The notes under the pieces are model-generated. The model was not told the origin of the DNA. It made no database searches and was given only the letters and a program-made list of their open reading frames with translations. The position numbers were made by a program, and so were the translations under genes. 64,000 nucleotides of DNA from Alistipes sp. Zagget8 (GTDB lineage: Bacteria; Bacteroidota; Bacteroidia; Bacteroidales; Rikenellaceae): assembly GCA_001941065.1 (NCBI GenBank), contig MSHJ01000015.1:248001-312000 (forward strand). Reading direction: 5' to 3'. Positions 54,292-63,102 of the stretch are shown piece after piece; position 1 is the stretch's first letter, and each line of letters begins with the position of its first letter.

Positions 54292-54301
54292 AATGTGGAT
54301 C

Positions 54302-54384
54302 GAAGCGGAAATGAGCTTCCGATATGTAAGATGTCTCAGCAGCCCCTAAATCGGGCTTCTTAAGCCCGTGACATCAAAAGGTAG
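54302..54384 (+). repeat. Dispersed intergenic repeat, copy 4 (end palindrome half lost)
   Basis: GAAGCGGAAATGAGCTTCC, ATGTCTCAGCAGCCCCTAAA, hairpin CGGGCTT-CTT-AAGCCCG (54352-54368), then only the right arm ACATCAAAAGGTAG. Nearly identical to copy 3, with a deletion of the left palindrome arm. It ends 7 bases before the asnA stop. Confidence 0.7.
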
Positions 54385-54391
54385 CATACGA

Positions 54392-55426
54392 CTATTTGAG
54401 ATAAATGCCGTGGGCGGCGCATTCGGCGATCATTTTTTCGGGCCAGGTGCTGACCTGCACTTCGCCGATATGGGCGCAGCGGAGGTAGAACATACAAAGC
54501 CGCGACTGGCCGATGCCGCCGCCGATCGAGAGCGGCAGACGGCCTTCGAGCAGCATGCGGTGAAACTCCATCTCGCGCCGCTCGGGACATCCGCAGATCG
54601 CCAGCTGGCGTTCGAGGGCCTCGCGGTCCACGCGGATGCCCATGCTCGACAACTCGAACGCGCTTTCGAGAACCGGATTCCAGACGATGATGTCGCCGTT
54701 GAGACCCTTGTATCCGCCTTCGGTCGGGGTGCTCCAGTCGTCGTAGTCCGGGGCGCGTCCGTCGTGACGTTCGCCGTTCGAGAGCTCTCCGCCGATGCCG
54801 ATGAGGAACAAGGCGCCGTATTTGCGGGCGGCGGCCTGCTCGCGCTCCTTGGGCGTGAGCGCGGGGAACTCCTGCAGCAGCTCCTCGGCCTGGAGGAACG
54901 TGATCCGCTCGGGCAGGATGGGCGTGATGTGCGGGTAGAGTTCGTAAACCTCCTCCTCGACGGCCTTCATCGCCTCGTAGATCGTTTCGACGATCCCCTT
55001 CAGGAAATCGAGACTGCGCTCCTCGGGGCGCATCGTGCGTTCCCAGTCCCACTGGTCGACGTAGAGCGAATGGATGTTGTCCAGCTCCTCGTCGGCGCGG
55101 ATGGCGTTCATGTCGGTGTAGAGACCGTATCCGGGGGCGATTTTGTAGGCTCCGAGTTTCATGCGTTTCCATTTGGCGAGCGAGTGCACCACCTCGGCCC
55201 GGCGGTCGCCGAGGTCGCGGATCGGGAACGACACGGCGCGTTCCACGCCGTTGAGGTCGTCGTTGATGCCCGTGCCCGAGAGCACGAAGAGCGGCGCCGT
55301 GACGCGCCGCAGGCGCAGGCTGCGGGCCAGCATGTCGGGAAAAATCTCCTTGAGGTAGGTGATGGCCTGCTCCATGGTTTCGGGAGCGAGTTTGGCCGTA
55401 TAGTCTTCCGGAATGAACAGCGGCAT
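54392..55426 (-). CDS. asnA: Aspartate-ammonia ligase (ammonia-dependent asparagine synthetase)
   Basis: The 344-aa enzyme starts MPLFIPEDYTAKL. It belongs to the AsnA family, related to class II tRNA synthetases: LRRVTAPLFVLSGTGINDDLNG, VVHSLAKWKRMKL, LYVDQWDWERTM, FLIGIGGELSNGERHDGRAPD in two parts, and RLPLSIGGGIGQSRLCM. It makes asparagine from aspartate, ammonia and ATP. The start is set by family alignment; an upstream frame adds 23 codons across the TATATTTG promoter (55456-55463) and is rejected. Confidence 0.96.
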   Translation of the reverse strand: MPLFIPEDYTAKLAPETMEQAITYLKEIFPDMLARSLRLRRVTAPLFVLSGTGINDDLNGVERAVSFPIRDLGDRRAEVVHSLAKWKRMKLGAYKIAPGYGLYTDMNAIRADEELDNIHSLYVDQWDWERTMRPEERSLDFLKGIVETIYEAMKAVEEEVYELYPHITPILPERITFLQAEELLQEFPALTPKEREQAAARKYGALFLIGIGGELSNGERHDGRAPDYDDWSTPTEGGYKGLNGDIIVWNPVLESAFELSSMGIRVDREALERQLAICGCPERREMEFHRMLLEGRLPLSIGGGIGQSRLCMFYLRCAHIGEVQVSTWPEKMIAECAAHGIYLK

Positions 55427-55455
55427 AAGTTCGGGGTTTTGAAATTCGTATTTTG

Positions 55456-55463
55456 CAAATATA
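55456..55463 (-). promoter_or_regulatory. Promoter -7 box (TATATTTG) of asnA
   Basis: Minus-strand TATATTTG 30 bases before the asnA ATG, consistent with TAnnTTTG. Confidence 0.6.
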
Positions 55464-55497
55464 GTGAAAAGTGTGAGAAATGGGGTGCAACCCATGC

Positions 55498-55530
55498 AAA
55501 AAACGCACGGAACAATCCGTGCGTTTTTTT
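55498..55530. terminator. Terminator after the GT117 gene, with T runs on both strands
   Basis: CGCACGGA-ACAA-TCCGTGCG flanked by A6 and T7. It lies 22 bases after the GT117 stop on the minus strand. Confidence 0.8.
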
Positions 55531-55551
55531 GTACTGGCTGTGCCGGCCCTG

Positions 55552-58500
55552 CTATTTTGCCGGGGGAAGCAGCATCGAGTCCGACTGCTGGGGACGGTCG
55601 CCTGCATCGATGAGGTTCTCCTCCGAGACGCCCAGCGAACGGTAGTAGGTGTTCAGCTCGGCGAGGATCTCCTTGCGGCCCGCGTAGCTGGCCAGGTAGT
55701 AGGCGTCGCCCAGCTGGTCGAGCTTCTCGTCGATGATGCCCGAAACCATGTCGCCCTGCGCCCCCTCGAAGCGGAGGTAGTGCTCGATGTACTCGATCAG
55801 CGTCTGGGCATACTCCCGCAACAGGGCGTCGCCCTTTTCGGCAGCCGTCTCGTCGCCCATCGCCGCAGCGGCGTAGTAGGCCTCGAGGAAGGGGTAGGTG
55901 TTGGTGTCGGTGAAGCGCACCTGCGAGGTCGGCATCCGCTCCAGCCCCAGGTCGAGCAGCTCGACGGCCTCCGCCACCCGGTCCTGCCGCAGCAGCTCCT
56001 TGGCCACGCGGGCGAAGGCGTCGCGGGCGTGCGAGGCCGAGAGGTTGTACTGGATGAAATAATCGACATAAACCCGCGGGTCGGCGATGTTGCCGTAGCG
56101 GAAGGTCTCTTTCAGCAGCGGCGCCGCATAGTCGGGGTCGATGCGCCCGATCTCATAGGGGTTCTGCGCCGGAGTGAGTATCGGCACGAAACGGTAGGCA
56201 TAGCCGTCGAACTGGAGGTAGTCCATCAGCCCGAAATCCTGCAGGATGTAGACCTGCGTGAGGTAGATCGGGCGTTTCCAGTCGAAGTTGGCCAGCATAT
56301 CGAGGATCATCAACTGATTTTTGTCCAGCGAGTTCCTCTTGAGGTTGAGGTACACCGTGTCGACCATCTTGTCGCGGTCCTTCTCGGCGACGATGCCCGA
56401 AGCGATGGCGTTCTCCTTGTCCACGGGCAGTGCGATGCGCTTGGTGGGGATGTAGTCGGTCATCGAACCGTCGGAGAGTTTGATCTGGCTGCGCGGGTCG
56501 TCGCTGCGCACGAAGTCCATCACCTCGCGGATGTCCACCGCACGGTCGACGCTGTTCGTGACATAGATCATGTCGTTGTTGTAGGTGTACTTGTGCTTGG
56601 GCAGCGAGAACGGAACCCCTGCGGCATCGTTGGCCTTGGTCTTCATCTCGTCGATGTACCACTCGCCCCCGAGGTAGGAGGTGTTCATGATCCGCACGTC
56701 GGGACGTACGCCGTAGACCTCCTGGTTATTCCACAGCGGGAAGGTGTCGTTGTCGCCGTAGTTGAGGATGATCGAGTTGGGAAGCGTGGACATCAGGTAG
56801 TTCCAGCCGATGTCGCGGGCCATCGTGCGGTGCGAGCGGTCGTGGTCGTCCCAGTTCTGGGCCGCGAGGAGCACCGGCACGCCCATGCAGACGACGGTTG
56901 CCGCGGCGGCCGCCGTGACGTTGCTGCGCTTGGTAATCCACGCGATGAGGTCGCGGATGGCCAGCACGCCGAATCCGATCCAGATGCAGAACGCATAGAA
57001 CGAACCCGCATAAACGTAGTCGCGTTCGCGCGGTTCGCCGGGCGAGGTGTTGAAATAGAAGACCAGCGCGATGCCCATCATCACGAACAGCCACATCACG
57101 ATCGAGAAGTTCCGCTGGTCGCGGTTCAGCTGGTACAGCAGTCCGATCAGGCCCAGCAGGAAAGGCAGGAAATAATAGGTGTTGCGGCCTTTGTTATCGG
57201 CGATTTCGCGCGGCAGGTCGTCCTGCGGCCCGAGGTACATCTCGTCGATCCACTTGATGCCCGAGAGCCAGTTGCCGTCGGTGATCGTCGTGCGCGAAGG
57301 CTGTATGTCGCTCTGGCGCCCCACGAAATTCCACAGGAAATAGCGCCAGTACATATACGATAGCTGGTAGTTGAACAGGTAGTTGAGGTTTTCGCCGAAG
57401 GTCGGCTCGACGATGGTCCGGGGTTCGCCGTAGGAGTCGGTGTAGACCTTCTTGCGGCCGAAGTCGAGCACCTCGCCGCTTATCGGGCGGCCCTGGTCGT
57501 CGCGGCGGATCTCGCCGTTCTCGTCGCGCAGTATCTCGGTCTTGGTGCGGTAGGCGGCCCACTGCTTGTACTCTTTCTCGCCCTTCGAGTAGTTCCACAT
57601 ACGCGGGAACAGGGTCATGAACTCCGGCGAGTGGGTGTAACCCGTCAGCACCGTCGCGGTCTTGTATTTGCCGTCCTCGTCCAGATACCACACGTTTTTC
57701 TCTTTCACGCCCTCGGGGGGAGCCGAATACTGGGCTCCGTACAACAGCGGGCGGTCGCCGTACTGGTCGCGGTTCAGCAGCGACAGCAGGGCGTGGGGGT
57801 TGTTGGGGTTGTTGGAGTTCATCGGCGGGTTGGCCGCGGCACGGATGGTCACCGAGGCGTAGGACGAGTAGCCGACGAGAATCATGGTCGTCGAGAGCAG
57901 GATGATGTTCAGCACCACGCGGCCCCGTTTGTGGGCCACCCATGCGGCCCATCCCATGCCGATGATCAGCGCCAGCGCGAAGAGCGTGATGCCCGAATTG
58001 ACGGGCAGTCCGAACGTATTGACGAACAGCGTGTCGATCTGTGCGCCGATCCAGACCGTGTAGGGGATGATGATGTTATTGATGAAGACGATAATCGCGC
58101 CGGAGATTACCGTGGACCAGGCGATGCCTTTCCACGTCGCCCGTTCGGTCTTGCGGAAATAGTAGATGAAGACCAGCGCGGGGATACACAGCAGGTTGAG
58201 GATGTGCACGCCGATCGAGAGGCCCATCAGGTAGGCGATCAGCACGATCCAGCGCGACGAGTGGGGTTCGTCGGCCTGCTCCTCCCATTTGAGCATCAGC
58301 CACACCACCAGCGCCGTGAACATCGACGAGAGGGCGTAGACCTCGCCTTCGATGGCCGAGAACCAGAAGGTGTCGGTGAAGGTGTAGGCCAGGGCCCCGA
58401 CGGCTCCGGCGCCCAGGATGGCGACGGTGTTGGCGACGGTCAGCTCCGCACCGCCGCGGGTCATCAGCCGCCGTGCGAGGTGGGTGACGGTCCAGAACAG

Positions 58501-58776
58501 GAACAGGATGCAGAAGGCGCTGGAGAGCGAGCTCATGGCGTTGACGGCCATGCCCACATATTCGGGCGAGGGGGCGAGCATCGTTGCCAGACGCGCCAGC
58601 ATCATGAACAGCGGGGCTCCGGGAGGGTGTCCCACTTCGAGCTTGTAGGAGGTGGCGATGAACTCCGAGCAGTCCCAGAGACTCGACACGGGTTCCATGG
58701 TCATCAGGTAGACGATCGCCGCAATGGCGAATACCGTCCAGCCCGTGATGTTGTTCCAGCGTTTGAAAAAGTGCAT
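55552..58776 (-). CDS. DUF2723 / GT117 membrane glycosyltransferase (protein O-mannosyltransferase-like)
   Basis: The 1074-aa protein has the DUF2723 N terminus: FKRWNNITGWTVFAIAAIVYL, EPVSSLWDCSEFIATSYKLEVGHPPGAPLF in two parts, the acidic residue in the first loop being typical of GT-C enzymes. Roughly ten membrane segments span residues 10-650, followed by a soluble C-terminal part with TPR-like repeats (SASHARDAFARVAKELL). Human TMEM260 and bacterial homologues of this family are linked to O-mannosylation; in Bacteroidota it may serve O-glycosylation of envelope proteins (inference). A promoter at 58955 gives a leader of about 170 nt. The gene is complete. Confidence 0.88.
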   Translation of the reverse strand: MHFFKRWNNITGWTVFAIAAIVYLMTMEPVSSLWDCSEFIATSYKLEVGHPPGAPLFMMLARLATMLAPSPEYVGMAVNAMSSLSSAFCILFLFWTVTHLARRLMTRGGAELTVANTVAILGAGAVGALAYTFTDTFWFSAIEGEVYALSSMFTALVVWLMLKWEEQADEPHSSRWIVLIAYLMGLSIGVHILNLLCIPALVFIYYFRKTERATWKGIAWSTVISGAIIVFINNIIIPYTVWIGAQIDTLFVNTFGLPVNSGITLFALALIIGMGWAAWVAHKRGRVVLNIILLSTTMILVGYSSYASVTIRAAANPPMNSNNPNNPHALLSLLNRDQYGDRPLLYGAQYSAPPEGVKEKNVWYLDEDGKYKTATVLTGYTHSPEFMTLFPRMWNYSKGEKEYKQWAAYRTKTEILRDENGEIRRDDQGRPISGEVLDFGRKKVYTDSYGEPRTIVEPTFGENLNYLFNYQLSYMYWRYFLWNFVGRQSDIQPSRTTITDGNWLSGIKWIDEMYLGPQDDLPREIADNKGRNTYYFLPFLLGLIGLLYQLNRDQRNFSIVMWLFVMMGIALVFYFNTSPGEPRERDYVYAGSFYAFCIWIGFGVLAIRDLIAWITKRSNVTAAAAATVVCMGVPVLLAAQNWDDHDRSHRTMARDIGWNYLMSTLPNSIILNYGDNDTFPLWNNQEVYGVRPDVRIMNTSYLGGEWYIDEMKTKANDAAGVPFSLPKHKYTYNNDMIYVTNSVDRAVDIREVMDFVRSDDPRSQIKLSDGSMTDYIPTKRIALPVDKENAIASGIVAEKDRDKMVDTVYLNLKRNSLDKNQLMILDMLANFDWKRPIYLTQVYILQDFGLMDYLQFDGYAYRFVPILTPAQNPYEIGRIDPDYAAPLLKETFRYGNIADPRVYVDYFIQYNLSASHARDAFARVAKELLRQDRVAEAVELLDLGLERMPTSQVRFTDTNTYPFLEAYYAAAAMGDETAAEKGDALLREYAQTLIEYIEHYLRFEGAQGDMVSGIIDEKLDQLGDAYYLASYAGRKEILAELNTYYRSLGVSEENLIDAGDRPQQSDSMLLPPAK

Positions 58777-59010
58777 ATCGGTTTGTTATGCTATTTTGGT
58801 TTTGTTATCTGCGCTTCGGTTCGGTGTCCTCGCGGCTTTCAGCCGCGTTTACAAATCCGACCCACCCCCAAACCCCCGCCCCAGGCGGGGGCTTAGTGCC
58901 GCTGCGCGGCAAAATCGGCGTTTCGGGAGGGCTTGTCCCATTTTGAGACAACGGCAAAAGTAACGATTTAACGGCTTATTTCCAATCCTTATTACGCGAA
59001 ACCCCGATTT
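58777..59010 (-). promoter_or_regulatory. Promoter and GC-rich leader of the GT117 gene
   Basis: Minus-strand TACTTTTG at 58955-58962 fits the -7 consensus. The predicted leader has hairpins: CCCCCGCC/GGCGGGGG (about 58876-58891), GCCGCTGCGCGGC near 58898 and CGCGGCTTTCAGCCGCG near 58834. The C-rich stretch (ACCCACCCCCAAACCCCC) recalls the G/C-rich repeat at 44575. No ORF is present. Confidence 0.45.
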
Positions 59011-60612
59011 TTACCACATTTTCCACCAACTCTTCCGCGGAGCGGATTCTGCGGCGGGTTTCGCGGCCTGCCCCTGCCCCGGTTTCGCACCGCCTGCCGG
59101 ACGGCGTTTGCGGTGGCGTGCGGACGACGATTTCGGTGCGCCTTCGGGGGCGGTTTTGGCTGCGGAATTGTTCCCGGCGGGTTTCGGGGCGTTGCCGGAG
59201 CCCTGCTTCCGCTCCGGCTTGCGGGCCGTATCGGCGGCGGGTTTGTTCGCCTGCTGGATCGGGGTTCCCGGTGCGGGGCGCGTACCCCGGCGGCGGCGCG
59301 AACGCGACGGACGTGCGGACGGTTCCGCCGATTCCTGCGGCGGTTTCTGCTCCGGATTGCGAGAGGGTTTCGGCTCCGCGTTCCGGGCGCTCCTTGGTGC
59401 GGGCTTCGGCTCCGCGCTCCGGGCCGGTTTCTGCGCGGCCTTCTGCGCGGGCTTTCGCGCCGGGGCGGCGGACTGCCGGGCGGCGAACTCCGGAACGGCT
59501 CCCTCGACGGGGATCACGAGCCCGGTGAGTTTCTGGATGTCCTTCAGATAGGGGTATTCGTCCTCCGAGCAGAACGACCACGCCGTGCCTTCATAGCCTG
59601 CGCGGCCCGTGCGGCCGATGCGGTGGACGTAGGTCTCGGGAACCTCCGGCAGTTCGTAGTTGATGACCAGCGGCAGCTGGTCGATGTCGATGCCGCGGGC
59701 GGCGATGTCGGTGGCGATCATCACCCGGCATTCGCCCGACTTGAAATCGTTCATGGCTTTCACGCGGGCGTTCTGCGACTTGTTGCCGTGAATGGCGCAC
59801 GACTGGATGCCGGCGCGGTTCAGGATTTTGGCCAGTTTGTCGGCGCCGTGCTTCGTGCGCGAGAAGACGAGCACCTGCTGGGCGTCGGATGCCGAGAGCA
59901 GGTCGATCAGCAGCTGGCTTTTCTCGGCCTTTTCGGCGAAATAGACCTTCTGGGCGATGGTCTCGACCACCGAAGCCGGCGGGGTGACGGTCACCAGCAC
60001 GGGATCGTGGAGGATTTTGGCGGCCAGTTCGGCGATGTCCGAGGGCATCGTGGCCGAGAAGAAGAGCGTCTGCCGCCGTGCGGGAAGCAGGGGCAGGATG
60101 CGGCGGATGTCGTGGATGAAGCCCATGTCCAACATGCGGTCGGCCTCGTCGAGCACGAAAAAGCGAATCTTGTCCAACGAAATATAGCCCTGCCCGATGA
60201 GGTCCAGCAGACGGCCCGGGGTGGCCACCAGCAGGTCCACGCCGCGCTGCAGCGCATCGACCTGCGGGCGCTGGTTGACGCCTCCGAAAATCACGCAGTG
60301 GCGGATGGAGAGGTAGCGGGCGTAGTCGCGGCAGCATTCGTCGATCTGGATGGCCAGTTCGCGCGTCGGCGTGATGACCAGGGCGCGGATTTCGCGGCGT
60401 CCCTTGGCGGCGGGCTCGGCGGCTAAAAGTTGGAGGATAGGCAGCGTGAAGGCTGCGGTCTTGCCCGTCCCGGTCTGTGCGCAGCCCTGCAGGTCGCGGC
60501 CTTCGAGTACGGGAAGAATGGCTTGTTGCTGAATGGGGGTGGGATCGGTGTACCCCTTTTCCCCGATGGCGCGTAACAGCGGCTCGGAGAGTCCTAAGTC
60601 TTGAAATTTCAT
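59011..60612 (-). CDS. rhlE: DEAD-box RNA helicase, RhlE type
   Basis: The 533-aa protein starts [17 protein letters not shown]. It has the Q motif ([16 protein letters not shown]), motif [12 protein letters not shown], motif [15 protein letters not shown], motif III SATMP and motif [12 protein letters not shown]. After about residue 380 comes a basic, low-complexity tail rich in P, A, K, R and E, including a run of [18 protein letters not shown] repeats, likely disordered and RNA-binding. RhlE-type helicases act in ribosome assembly and RNA turnover. The start was chosen at the ATG after the TACCTTTG box at 60625. Confidence 0.94.
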   Translation of the reverse strand: MKFQDLGLSEPLLRAIGEKGYTDPTPIQQQAILPVLEGRDLQGCAQTGTGKTAAFTLPILQLLAAEPAAKGRREIRALVITPTRELAIQIDECCRDYARYLSIRHCVIFGGVNQRPQVDALQRGVDLLVATPGRLLDLIGQGYISLDKIRFFVLDEADRMLDMGFIHDIRRILPLLPARRQTLFFSATMPSDIAELAAKILHDPVLVTVTPPASVVETIAQKVYFAEKAEKSQLLIDLLSASDAQQVLVFSRTKHGADKLAKILNRAGIQSCAIHGNKSQNARVKAMNDFKSGECRVMIATDIAARGIDIDQLPLVINYELPEVPETYVHRIGRTGRAGYEGTAWSFCSEDEYPYLKDIQKLTGLVIPVEGAVPEFAARQSAAPARKPAQKAAQKPARSAEPKPAPRSARNAEPKPSRNPEQKPPQESAEPSARPSRSRRRRGTRPAPGTPIQQANKPAADTARKPERKQGSGNAPKPAGNNSAAKTAPEGAPKSSSARHRKRRPAGGAKPGQGQAAKPAAESAPRKSWWKMW

Positions 60613-60624
60613 AATAATCGGTGT

Positions 60625-60632
60625 CAAAGGTA
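60625..60632 (-). promoter_or_regulatory. Promoter -7 box (TACCTTTG) of rhlE
   Basis: Minus-strand TACCTTTG 13 bases before the rhlE ATG. Confidence 0.65.
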
Positions 60633-60708
60633 CGATAATTTCCCGGTTGACGTGCAGATAGGGGTATATTATTTGTCGGGAAGTTCCGCCGAACCGGATG
60701 CAATTTCG

Positions 60709-60716
60709 TATCTTTG
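60709..60716 (+). promoter_or_regulatory. Promoter -7 box (TATCTTTG) of the VanX-like gene
   Basis: Exact TATCTTTG 19 bases before the ATG at 60735, divergent from rhlE. Confidence 0.65.
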
Positions 60717-60734
60717 CAATCATATACCGCAAAA

Positions 60735-61409
60735 ATGATGAAACGAAAACTGCTGTTGGCGGCGTGTGTCGTCCTGCTCTGCGCGGGCGTCCGGGCGCAG
60801 GGCGTGCTCGATGCGAAGATGCGCAAGGCGGGGCTGGTCGATGTGCTCGGCGTGGATTCCACGCTGCGGGTGCGCCTGATGTATTCCACGGCGGACAATT
60901 TCATGGGCCGCGACGTTTACGGCGACCTCGAAACGGCTTACCTCCTGCCGCATTTCGCCGCCCGGCTGGCGCATGCCCAGCGGTTGCTGCGCGAACGGCG
61001 TCCCGGATGGCGGATGCTGGTCTGCGATGCGGCGCGTCCGATCAGCGTCCAGCGGTATATGTACAGCCTGGTCGAGGGGACTCCGAATCAGGTCTATGTG
61101 GCCAACGGCGCACGCGGCGGACGCCACAACTATGGCGTGGCGGTCGATGTGACGCTGCTCGACGCCTCGGGGCGTGAGGCCGACATGGGCACTCCGGTGG
61201 ATTTCTTCGGCGAGGAGGCCCACACGGGAGGCGAGGCCGCGCTGGCCGCCGCCGGGAAAATCTCGGCCGAAGCGGTCCGCAACCGCGAACTGCTCAGGGC
61301 CGTGATGCGCGAGGCCGGGCTGGTTCCCTACCGCCGTGAATGGTGGCACTACGAAGAGCCGATGCCGATGGGGGAGGTGCGCGAACGCTTCCGCCTGCTC
61401 GATTTTTGA
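60735..61409 (+). CDS. D-alanyl-D-alanine dipeptidase (VanX/DdpX family, M15D)
   Basis: The 224-aa protein has a signal peptide ([21 protein letters not shown]) and the M15D zinc peptidase pattern: [44 protein letters not shown] with the zinc His and Asp, [10 protein letters not shown], and REWWHYEEP with the catalytic Glu and third zinc His. The signal indicates periplasmic action, probably recycling D-Ala-D-Ala from peptidoglycan. No other van genes are near, so glycopeptide resistance is not indicated. Confidence 0.9.
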   Translation: MMKRKLLLAACVVLLCAGVRAQGVLDAKMRKAGLVDVLGVDSTLRVRLMYSTADNFMGRDVYGDLETAYLLPHFAARLAHAQRLLRERRPGWRMLVCDAARPISVQRYMYSLVEGTPNQVYVANGARGGRHNYGVAVDVTLLDASGREADMGTPVDFFGEEAHTGGEAALAAAGKISAEAVRNRELLRAVMREAGLVPYRREWWHYEEPMPMGEVRERFRLLDF

Positions 61410-61475
61410 GCCCCGGACGCGGTTGTTTGCGGAAAAAGTTGTAATTTTACCCGTTCAAAACGTTAATTCACGATT

Positions 61476-62951
61476 ATGGATTCCAAACTCGTACTTTACA
61501 ATACGCTCACCCGCCGCAAGGAGGAGTTCGAGCCTCTCGTACCCGGCCGCGTGGGCATGTATGTCTGCGGCCCCACGGTCTACGGCGACCCGCACCTGGG
61601 CCACGCCCGGCCCGCCGTGACCTTCGACCTGCTGTTCCGCTACCTCAAGGCCGCGGGCTACAAGGTGCGCTACGTGCGCAATGTCACGGACGTGGGCCAT
61701 CTGGAGCACGACGCCGACGAGGGCGAGGACAAGATCGCCAAGAAGGCCCGTCTCGAGCAGTTGGAACCGATGGAGGTGGCGCACTACTACACGGAGCGTT
61801 ACCATCAGGCGATGGAGGCCCTCAACGTCGAGACCCCCTCGATCGAACCCTATGCCTCGGGACATATCATCGAGCAGATCGAGTTCGTGAAGCGGATTCT
61901 GGCCGACGGCTACGCCTACGAGTCGAACGGCTCGGTCTATTTCGACGTGGAGAAATACAACGCCAAATACAACTACGGCAAGTTGTCGGGCCGCAACCTC
62001 GACGACATCATCGCCAACACGCGCGAGCTGGACGGGCAGTCGGACAAACGCCATTCGTACGATTTCGCGCTGTGGAAAAAGGCGTCGCCCGAACACATCA
62101 TGCGGTGGCCTTCGCCCTGGGGCGAGGGATTCCCGGGCTGGCACATGGAGTGCTCCGCGATGTCCACGCGTTACCTCGGGGAGCGTTTCGACATCCACGG
62201 CGGTGGCATGGACCTGATGTTCCCGCACCACGAATGCGAGATCGCGCAGTCGACCGCCGCGCTGGGACATGACTCGGCCCGCTATTGGGTGCACAACAAC
62301 ATGATTACGATCAACGGCCAGAAGATGGGCAAGTCGCTGGGGAATTTCATCACGCTGGAGGAGCTCTTCACCGGGTCGCACAAGTTGCTGGCGCAGGCTT
62401 TCTCGCCGATGACCATCCGTTTCTTCGTGTTGCAGGCCCACTACCGCTCGACGCTGGATTTCTCGAACGAGGCCCTGCAGGCCGCTGAGAAGGGGCTGGA
62501 CCGGCTGATGAAGGGTATCGAGACGCTGGGGAAGATCAAACCCGCGGCGGCTTCGACCGTCAATCCCGCCGAGCTGGAGACCCGCTGTGCGGAGGCGATG
62601 GCCGACGACCTGAATTCGCCGATGGTCATTTCGGCGCTGTTCGACTGGGTGCGCGTCATCAACTCGCTGGCCGACGGCAAGGAGACGATTTCAGCTGCCG
62701 ACCTCGAAACCCTCACGGCCACCGTGCACCGCTATGCGTTCGACATTCTGGGCCTGCGCGACGAAAAGGCTGCCGGGGCGGCTTCGGGCCGGGATTATGT
62801 GACGCCGCTGGTCGAGATGCTGCTGGACGAGCGCCTGAAGGCCCGCGCCGCGAAAGACTGGGCGGCTTCGGACCGCATCCGCGACGGCTTGGCCGCCGCC
62901 GGCATCCGCGTCAAGGACCGCAAGGACGGCAGCGATTGGGAACTCGCCTAA
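61476..62951 (+). CDS. cysS: Cysteinyl-tRNA synthetase
   Basis: The 491-aa class I synthetase has the HIGH motif as HLGH ([18 protein letters not shown]), zinc ligands in MYVCGPT, MECSAMS and HHECEIAQS, and KMSKS as KMGKSLGN. The anticodon-binding DALR domain follows (about 350-490). Length is normal. The short, purine-rich leader holds no obvious regulatory element. A copy of the dispersed repeat starts 6 bases after its stop. Confidence 0.96.
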   Translation: MDSKLVLYNTLTRRKEEFEPLVPGRVGMYVCGPTVYGDPHLGHARPAVTFDLLFRYLKAAGYKVRYVRNVTDVGHLEHDADEGEDKIAKKARLEQLEPMEVAHYYTERYHQAMEALNVETPSIEPYASGHIIEQIEFVKRILADGYAYESNGSVYFDVEKYNAKYNYGKLSGRNLDDIIANTRELDGQSDKRHSYDFALWKKASPEHIMRWPSPWGEGFPGWHMECSAMSTRYLGERFDIHGGGMDLMFPHHECEIAQSTAALGHDSARYWVHNNMITINGQKMGKSLGNFITLEELFTGSHKLLAQAFSPMTIRFFVLQAHYRSTLDFSNEALQAAEKGLDRLMKGIETLGKIKPAAASTVNPAELETRCAEAMADDLNSPMVISALFDWVRVINSLADGKETISAADLETLTATVHRYAFDILGLRDEKAAGAASGRDYVTPLVEMLLDERLKARAAKDWAASDRIRDGLAAAGIRVKDRKDGSDWELA

Positions 62952-62957
62952 CCCCCC

Positions 62958-63086
62958 CCCACCTAAGAGGTGGGTTTTAGAATGGGTGGTAGCGGAAATC
63001 TGTTTTTGATGTGCAAAATGCTTCCGCAGCCCCTAAATCCCGGCTCTTAGCCGGGCGTTTTTGGTACTTTTTTCGTAAAAAAGTAC
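62958..63086 (+). repeat. Dispersed intergenic repeat, copy 5 (most complete)
   Basis: In order: hairpin CCCACCT-AAG-AGGTGGG (62958-62974), TTTTAGA, TGGGTGGTAGCGGAAATC, GATGTGCAAAATG, TTCCGCAGCCCCTAAAT, hairpin CCCGGCT-CTT-AGCCGGG, then end palindrome GTACTTTTTT/AAAAAAGTAC (63064-63086). It is the clearest full-length member of the family and lies between cysS and a MATE gene. Confidence 0.7.
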
Positions 63087-63102
63087 ATAATGTACTATTG
63101 AT

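Noticed and set aside
60735..61409. VanX-like gene as evidence of vancomycin resistance
   Set aside because: No vanH/vanA/vanR/vanS genes nearby, and the protein has a signal peptide, fitting peptidoglycan turnover.
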